Part shown: positions 57,737 through 64,000 of the stretch, piece after piece
How the letters are laid out: each line of letters starts with the position of its first letter
Numbering within the stretch: the first letter of the stretch is position 1
Assembly: GCA_015680685.1 (NCBI GenBank)
Contig: MNCI01017909.1
Coordinates: forward strand, 1,236,790 to 1,300,789
DNA length: 64,000 nucleotides
Direction: 5' to 3'
Source: Gnetum montanum
Lineage: Eukaryota > Streptophyta > Gnetopsida > Gnetales > Gnetaceae
Notes under the pieces: model-generated
The model's input: only the letters and a program-made list of their open reading frames with translations
Told to the model about the DNA's origin: nothing
Databases searched by the model: none
Program-made: the position numbers and the translations under genes

Positions 57737-57955
57737 AATGTCCGCAATGACGATAAACTAGCACCCATCCGGCACGACAGTAAACTGCCATCGTTGCATT
57801 CACCAGAGTCCGCTAAGACTATAAACTGGTTTGCCTCTTCATGGTCCGCTAAGACTAGAAACTGGCAATGCAACGTCCGCCACGATGCTAAACGAGCAAT
57901 GTCCAACGGGTTATGACATAAAACTAACCCATGAGAGTCCGCTAAGACTATAAAC
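57737..57955. repeat. Dispersed ~22-bp repeat, consensus GTCCGCTAAGACTATAAACT..
   Basis: Copies such as GTCCGCTAAGACTATAAACT, GTCCGCTAAGACTAGAAACT, GTCCGCAATGACGATAAACT and GTCCGCCACGATGCTAAACG. Two related copies are in the gag coding part (about 56078 and 56157). Confidence 0.75.
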
Positions 57956-58964
57956 TGGCAAGTTCATCTCTGGTTCAACAATCCGCAGCCACATTCATTC
58001 ATCAAAATCACCACATTGCTCGCCATCAGACAATCTTACCAGCATTGCTTCCATTGACATACAGTGACCGAAATCTCCTTCAACATCTTGGTTCCATTTG
58101 TAGCTGTTTAAGTCTAAGCTCACTTATTCACTCATGGTTTTCTTGTCTCCTTGGAGTTGTGTTTGTAGGATGACACTCGGAGGTTTTCGCACAAGAATGC
58201 ATTTCGTCACAAGCTGCAAGATGGGACAATGTTCACAGCACACATGGCAAAACTAAATCAAACTGTTCACTAGTACGTCCCCAGTTCCCAGTACATTATC
58301 CATCCATTCACCGACACACTCTACTCAGCCACACTTCTGATACACCCAGTGTATTCAAAACTTTGCGCATGTTCTTGCACACTGTAACACTTTAAAGCAG
58401 TTGCAACACACAACACAACACTTGAGCATGAGTACAAGATCAAAGCAAAACATCTTCCAAAAAAAAAAAAAAGATGAGATCTCTGGCACTTCCCATATAA
58501 GCCCCAGGTGGGAAGGCAGTTGTCTTGAAACCAAGTACTCATATCAAAAAACGGTCAAGAAACATCCAGTTGCATGGTTTTGGCTCTCCGCCAACAGGTT
58601 CCCCCAAAGAAGGGCCCTGTTCCTCCAAAGAATGCAACACATCGTCACGTGGCTTTGGCCTTGCCAACAAGACCTCTTGGACACCAACCAAGAGTCTTGT
58701 TCTGCCAAAGAATGCACATCTCATGTGTTGATCCCGAGTCTGCCAGCTAATGGCTATTAACAAGGATCCGCACGACAAACACCAGAGCATCCCCTTTACC
58801 AAGCACAATCTCTTGGTCAGCTCCCAATCCCCACAATCTCCATTTCCCCATCCAAATACAAATTTTACGTCTCTAAATCCCATATACTACTGAACACGGT
58901 GCGATAATGTATGGTCAAGTGGCAACAGGCAATGTCTTTCTCAAGTTGCTTGTGGTGTTTTGCA

Positions 58965-59015
58965 CTTCTTTGTTGACGCTTCTCGGGTTGATTCCTCCAA
59001 GCGTCAACAAAGAAG
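58965..59015. repeat. Perfect 17-bp inverted repeat next to the 3' LTR
   Basis: CTTCTTTGTTGACGCTT (58965-58981) pairs exactly with AAGCGTCAACAAAGAAG (58999-59015) around a 17-nt loop. Pairing can extend imperfectly outwards (GTGGTGTTT against AAACACCAC), taking in the first bases of the LTR. The right arm overlaps the purine-rich tract that should prime plus-strand synthesis. Confidence 0.8.
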
Positions 59016-59021
59016 GGCCAA

Positions 59022-60326
59022 TGAAACACCACAAAATTTCGAGCTTAGTACCTCTCCAACAAGAAACAGGTCAAGAAACAGGTCCCTGGGACCCACAGAC
59101 GACCACGGCTACATCGGATACTAAACATGGCAACTTCAAAGATCAGATGCTTAATGTTCACTAAGTATGCAGTCTCAGCGTCTACGCCCATTGTATACGC
59201 CCAAGTCTACATTCTCAGTGTATACGCCTGACATGCCCAGCGTATACGCTCAAATTCTCAGTGTATACGCCCAGCGTAGACGTCCAGCGTACACGCCTCA
59301 CATGTACGCTCAACAAGTACAACTGATGTATACGCCCGACAACGAAATCCCCGGAGACAGCATGGAAACAGCACTACAGAGCAAAAATTAGTACAAGGCA
59401 GCAACCATCAGCATATACGCCCCAGTGTATACGCCCAGCATCCATTAGCGAATACGCCTAGCGTATACGCCCAGCATCCATCAACGAATACGCCCAGCGT
59501 ATATGCCCAGCCATCATCAGCGTATACGCCTAGCATCCATCAGCGAATACGCCCAGCGTATACGCCCAGCGTCCACAACATCTACGCCAAGTTCGCAGAC
59601 GCCCAACACATCCATTAGCGTATATGCCCGGCGTATACGCCCAGAGTCTACACTCGCCAAACACAGCGTATACGCCCAGAGTCTATGCTCGCCAAACACA
59701 GCGTATACGCCCTGCAAATGTAACATATTGTACACTTGTAAATTTTACGCTTTTGCACCCGGTCAACGCACCACGTGTCGCCCAACCCGAGTCTAGCGTC
59801 AAAACCTATATATAAGCCCCAATTTTTCACAAGAACCAGGCGGTTGGCAAACATTCAAAGCAAACACAAAGAGCAGAGATGCTACGAACCAGAGCACAAA
59901 ACCCTTTACGCTAGAAAACCCTGTACGCTGAGCAGACAGCCTCTACGCTGTGCCTACAGTGTGAACCAGCCCACAGTCATTTTTCCATCCACCAGGGCTT
60001 TTCGTCCGCCTTGTGTTCCAGTCACAACTGCGTTAGACCGGTGCATTGTACTTTCATTCTGTAATGCCATTGTTACATTTTCTTCCCAAAATCGTTTACA
60101 GTTTACATTAATTGTTGTACGTGTTCTGTTTACGCTTGTTTACGTTTACGCTCTGTTTCCATTGATTACACTGTTTACGCTCTGATTTACACCTATTACG
60201 CTGTTTACGTATAACCCAACGTATAGCACTTCGGTGTACGTTCGGGGAAAACCTTGTTTGATCCGCGTGCGGACCACCCAAGGTACTCTGCCTTCGTGCA
60301 TTCCAGCTCGCCCTTAGGCGAAGGTA
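59022..60326 (+). repeat. 3' LTR
   Basis: Same sequence as 52918-54122 with scattered substitutions and about 100 bp more. The extra length is due to added GCGTATACGCC units at 59460-59560, a doubled CAGAGTCTA(C/T)(A/G)CTCGCCAAACA segment at 59640-59700, and a 12-bp repeat (AAGAAACAGGTC) at about 59050-59075. Confidence 0.85.
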
Positions 60327-61030
60327 GGGTCTTCTGTGCATATCCGATGATCCCACGGTCTTTGTTTCCTTCCAGCCGAAGACCGACGATTTCAGACGGT
60401 ACAGACTCAATCATCATTTTTGGACTACACCATGATATATCTTCAAAATAGGTGATACAAAATTGTATGTGAGGTGGAATACATGTGGGTGGTGCATGTA
60501 TCATTGAAAACCTTTAGGTGTTGTGCAACTTAACCCCCTTAGGTCCGATAGCTTAGGATATTAAGTTGAAGTAAACATATGTATAAATAAGGTTTGATAG
60601 TGGTGTTCATCTCCACATCTAGGGCAGGTGTGCAAAATAAATAATGTAACCTATCCGTATAAGGTATGCGAATGAATATATTATTATTAAAATGATTAGT
60701 TAATGATCCCTAAAAATATTACATGCTTCATACACTGCACACCAATCAAATGCATCATCCATCTAATTATTAGCTATGAGTTTAGGTGAATTTCTTAACT
60801 TAAGGCCCAAATGTCTTCTAATCATGGTTCTTGTAGCTTAATTTTATGGAAAGCAAATAAGCATACATGGTCACACATATATTTTCTTTCTTTTCTTTGC
60901 ACAAATAAGAGAATATATTGCTGATAAACAAATGGGGTTAGCCTACTGAAACAAGAATATATGCACAATATTTTACTTTGCATGAAAGGAAAATCTAAGT
61001 ATGAAAAAATGTACAAAACATTCATTATGC
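60327..61030. other. No gene recognised
   Basis: AT-rich DNA right of the 3' LTR. No repeat or coding sequence supported. Confidence 0.35.
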
Positions 61031-61200
61031 AATAAAAGACTTTCTCTAGGCCCTTGGCCTGGGGTCTTGGGTATCTAGCACTGTGAGGTTTTTAGTTTTC
61101 CAATGGCAATTGGCCCTTGTGGGATGCTTTGTACATATGTTGCAGTTTTAATATATCCTGACCATTTCTCAAAAATAAATAAATAAATAAAAGACTTTCT
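61031..61200 (+). mobile_element. Very short LINE insertion with 15-bp target duplication and AAAT tail
   Basis: AATAAAAGACTTTCT occurs at 61031-61045 and again at 61186-61200, exactly. Between them are only 140 bp of LINE 3' UTR ending TATCCTGACCATTTCTCAAA and AATAAATAAATAAA. An extreme 5' truncation; it confirms the tail motif as the LINE 3' end. Confidence 0.85.
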
Positions 61201-63410
61201 TCAAAGAGACTTCCTAGCTTCAAAGATTCCACTATCCTCATCTCACAATTGAAAGAAGGTAATTGGGCATCTCAAGTTTGAAATGCAATATGAGAACTAG
61301 CTCACATCATACAATACAGAGAGTTACAACACTAAGATTTCCTTCTTATGGGAAAATCAACCAATGTTTTTCTCCAACTTAAGGCACCCTGAATTTGGCA
61401 AACCAAGTCCGAAAGTAGGGTTTGAATTTTTGGTAAACAAATGTGACTTTAGGGGAGAAGGAGGGTTTGCAATAAATCTGAAATTATAATCAACAACACA
61501 GTTCATGGGAGTTGGGATTTGACAAGGTTTTTCCTCAGCCTAAGGTATTTTCAGGCTTTGCAATATCTTTAATTTGAAGGCAGAATAACGTACCAGGCAT
61601 TATATTGCTATGGGTTTCCCCGCTTTATTCAGGCTTTGCAATATCTTTAATTGGAAGGTAGAATAAATAAGTATTGAATAGATATGCAAGCTCTCATGAG
61701 GGAGTGACATGTGAGAGTGACAACACTCAAAGATAGTTGCATGTCCCTTATTAAATGAGTCCTTGTCACTTTTCCAGCCATTAATATGAAGTAACTAATT
61801 AGCATTAAAAATATATATGTTATTATAAGCATGTCATAAAGCATATGCCACCATCCCATACTGACTTTTCTTATGGGCCCACCTTTTTGTTTTGTTTTAA
61901 GTCCTTTTTGGGTTTTTAATTTATATTTGGTATTTTATCCTTTTTCCACATTTCCAATAATTTATCTAGTAAAAATCATTGATACTAAACTTTTTATACA
62001 TCCAACATTTTACACATGTCAAGCCAGTCATAATGAGCACAAACATAGCATAGTTACTATGCTACAAATTATTGTTTTAATTGAATTAAGAAAAATATGG
62101 TCCCACAAGGTTTGTAATCGTTTAACATTAAAATCTTAAAATTTAGGACTCAAATTGAGAAACTAATTGTAGATCCATACTTTAGGAGTAAAATTGAGTT
62201 AGTCTATCAAATTTGAGTGTGTTTCGACAACTTTGATTTTTTAGTGTATTTTAATTAATAAATTAAAAATTTTAATTAAACATCAAAATAAACTATGGAT
62301 TCCCATTACATTAATTTTCTAGTATTATTGTGAAATAATGCTAGACTTTGCCATGCTCATTTGTCAAATATATATATATATATATATAACTTGAAACCTG
62401 AAATAATAAACAACTAGAGAGGTTAGAAACAATTAGTAATTTGCTTATGTCACCCAATCAAAAGTCTTCATGTTAGTGAGAAACATCAGGCACATCTACA
62501 AATATATATATATAAACTTTAAAACATGTTAAAGTCTTAAGTATTTAAGAGTACTAAAGTCACATTTACAAATGTGGGCCACTACATAATACTAGTCATA
62601 AGCTATCATAAATAGGCTATAACAAGTATTATTTTTTTGGGTTTGGTAAATTGTAACATCATCCTTAGGCTAGCTATTGTTCCATATTACATTGGACCAA
62701 GATTATAAGAAATTCTTGTATTCTAGTAGTGTTACGCTTCCTTTGGTAGTGTATCTTCTTTTTGTTATGTACCTTGTTTAGCATTGTAAGCTCATGACAC
62801 ACTTACAATGCTTGTTGGTAAATACAATATCCTTAGTGTTACATGGGTTGGGTTGCTTTGGACTCCTCCAATGATCAAACACTAAGTTAGGTCAGATGTT
62901 CTCATGAAAAATATTCTTACCTCAGCATAGCCTGTCCTTCTCCTTGATGTTGCCTTCATAGCCACTTGTCTTTGTGACATCTTAATTCGGTTCACAATGC
63001 AAGATTTCTTAGGTCTGTGATGGACCAGTCCACCTTTTGGTACTTGGCATATCCAGGCCTTCAACTTCTATTTCTTACATCCTCCTTTGGTAACATTTGG
63101 TAAGGATGAGGACTTCTTCCTTCTTTCACTGTTTCTCATGCTTGCTACTTGGAGCTTTCTATGTTTGTACTTTTACAAATTACCATTTTTTTTTATCCTT
63201 TTGGCTTACAAATATTGGCTTTGGATGGTTGTTACTTCTTTTTGTTGATTCACATTATTGTATATATTCTATCATTCATAATTACAAAGTGTGAACCATG
63301 GTTCCTTTGTACTTTGTAAGACGTTGTGACTTTTGGTGGATGGTCATAACCTTTCATAATTGCTGATAGCTTAAGTTAAGAAATTAATGATTGTATCTTG
63401 ACTTCAAGAG
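61201..63410. other. AT-rich DNA with small repeats, no gene
   Basis: No supportable coding. CAGGCTTTGCAATATCTTTA with the following AATT(T/G)GAAGG is repeated directly (about 61551 and 61631). A TA dinucleotide run lies at 62370-62388 and a shorter one at about 62503-62513. Confidence 0.45.
62370..62388. repeat. (TA)n microsatellite
   Basis: About nine TA repeats in AT-rich non-coding DNA. Confidence 0.85.
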
Positions 63411-64000
63411 TATATTTTAACAATAGTAAAATCACAATCAGCGAATAACTCCACTCATCTCTTTTGCTTGAGATTTAGTTGTGGTTGGTCCATCAAGTAT
63501 TGTAAACCCTTATGATTAGTCCAAATAGTTAACTTTTCACCATACAAATTGTGATACCATATCTTTAAAGCAAAAACAATTGCTCTTAACTCAAGATCAT
63601 GTGTTGGATACTTTGTTTCATGTAGCTTTAATGGTTGAGAAGCATAGACTACTATCTTACTATCTTGCATTAACACACAATCAAAGCCTTCACCTAATGC
63701 ATCTATGCATATATCATAAGACATATCTCAGGTGGGGCAAATCAATATTAGAGTAGAAATCGACCTTTACTTCAACTCATCATAAGATGCTTGGTAATTG
63801 GAGCTCTAACTAAAGCTTACATCTTTCCTCAAAAGCTTAGTCAATGGAGAGCCAATTTTAGACAGGTTCTCAACAAACCTTCAATAATAACCTGCTAAGC
63901 CAGGGAAACTCCCAACTTCCCCAACTATTTTAGGAATAGGCCAATTATGTACCATTGCTATCTTTGTGGTGTCCACCACAATACCTGCTTCAGCAACAAT
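63411..64000 (-). pseudogene. Ty3/gypsy RT C-terminus and RNase H, continuing past the window
   Basis: From the right: IVVDTTKIAMVHNWPIPKIV and GEVGSFPGLAGYY.RFVENL (RT thumb region of gypsy, normally V.SFLGLAGYYRRFV), then RNase H: MSYDICIDALGEGFDCVLMQ, KIVVYASQPLKLHETKYPTH, DLELRAIVFALKIWYHNLYG and WTNHKGLQYL (63724-63455). The first catalytic Asp (DA) and the Glu in DLEL are present. RNase H removes the RNA strand after cDNA synthesis. Stops occur in the RT part, and it breaks off at about 63411 before the connection and integrase. Confidence 0.85.

Larger units (their letters stand above)
57376..59021 (+). other. Long 3' non-coding region with GTCCGCTAAGAC repeats
   Basis: No RT, RNase H or integrase. 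At 57737-57955 about seven copies or variants of GTCCGCTAAGACTATAAACT follow one another with irregular spacers; the same motif encodes SAKTLNW in gag. Around 58560-58730 CAAAGAATGCA and related words repeat. A purine-rich stretch AAAGAAGGG at 59009-59017 may be the polypurine tract just before the 3' LTR. Confidence 0.6.
52918..60326 (+). mobile_element. Non-autonomous LTR retrotransposon with gag and protease only
   Basis: Two long direct repeats, 52918-54122 and 59022-60326, bound an internal region that encodes gag and an aspartic protease but no RT, RNase H or integrase. Gag and protease resemble the Tat/Athila side of Ty3/gypsy (Q-C-x-x-H knuckle, ILGRPWL core). Such gag-only elements are mobilised by partners in trans. 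The LTRs remain closely alike, so this insertion is young compared with its neighbours. I found no clear target duplication, so exact ends are uncertain by a few bases. Confidence 0.85.

Noticed and set aside
62882-63064. Small minus-strand ORF (MKAWICQVPKGGL...)
   Set aside because: No similarity recognised, no supporting context; indistinguishable from chance.

Overview
This window is nuclear DNA from a vascular plant with a large, retroelement-packed genome. The only host gene I can support is the 3' half of a chloroplast SecA-type translocase, closest to plant SECA2. Its eight visible exons (9036-43587, + strand) have plant GT-AG introns. Three of those introns are very large (18.6 kb, 13.8 kb and at least 20.4 kb) and filled with nested mobile elements. 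Giant TE-filled introns, L1-type LINEs, Ty3/gypsy elements and Penelope-like elements together fit a fern or gymnosperm better than a compact angiosperm. That placement is inference.

Layout. 1-9035 lies upstream of the visible SecA exons: a LINE 3' end, a decayed minus-strand Ty3/gypsy gag-protease, a LINE insertion with a 17-bp target duplication (4507-6799) and a minus-strand LINE 3' part (7060-8165). 9036-10271 holds three exons. 10606-27867 looks like one composite insertion with 11-bp inverted termini and a near-perfect 5-bp duplication. It contains a 5-kb minus-strand LINE (12246-17190), a full-length plus-strand LINE (18080-24066, 15-bp target duplication), a tandemly duplicated non-coding block and a solo LTR (25852-26707). 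The exon at 28895-28974 is followed by more LINE pieces, a head-to-head inverted pair of Penelope-like elements (31722-37057) and further LINE pieces up to 42117. Four exons sit at 42807-43587. After them come a minus gypsy integrase (43881-45108), a plus LINE (45109-49745), two minus LINE 3' parts (49746-51640), a non-autonomous gag-protease LTR retrotransposon with 1.2-1.3 kb LTRs (52918-60326), and a gypsy RT/RNase H running off the right edge (63411-64000).

Main discovery. The L1-type LINEs share an unusual 3' extension of ORF2: endonuclease, reverse transcriptase, zf-RVT zinc finger, a conserved ~130-aa domain, a charged coiled coil, and at the C-terminus a domain that reads as a DnaJ J-domain. 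I find seven copies of the J-like domain plus one fragment. Two copies keep the H-P-D tripeptide, and five have one-residue variants of it. One copy lies inside a single TSD-bounded 2.3-kb insertion with its RT, so the J-like domain moves with the LINE. The full-length LINE at 18080-24066 has the extension without a recognisable J-domain.

No TE reading frame here is intact; all carry stops, frameshifts or assembly gaps. I saw no tRNA, rRNA or CRISPR array.
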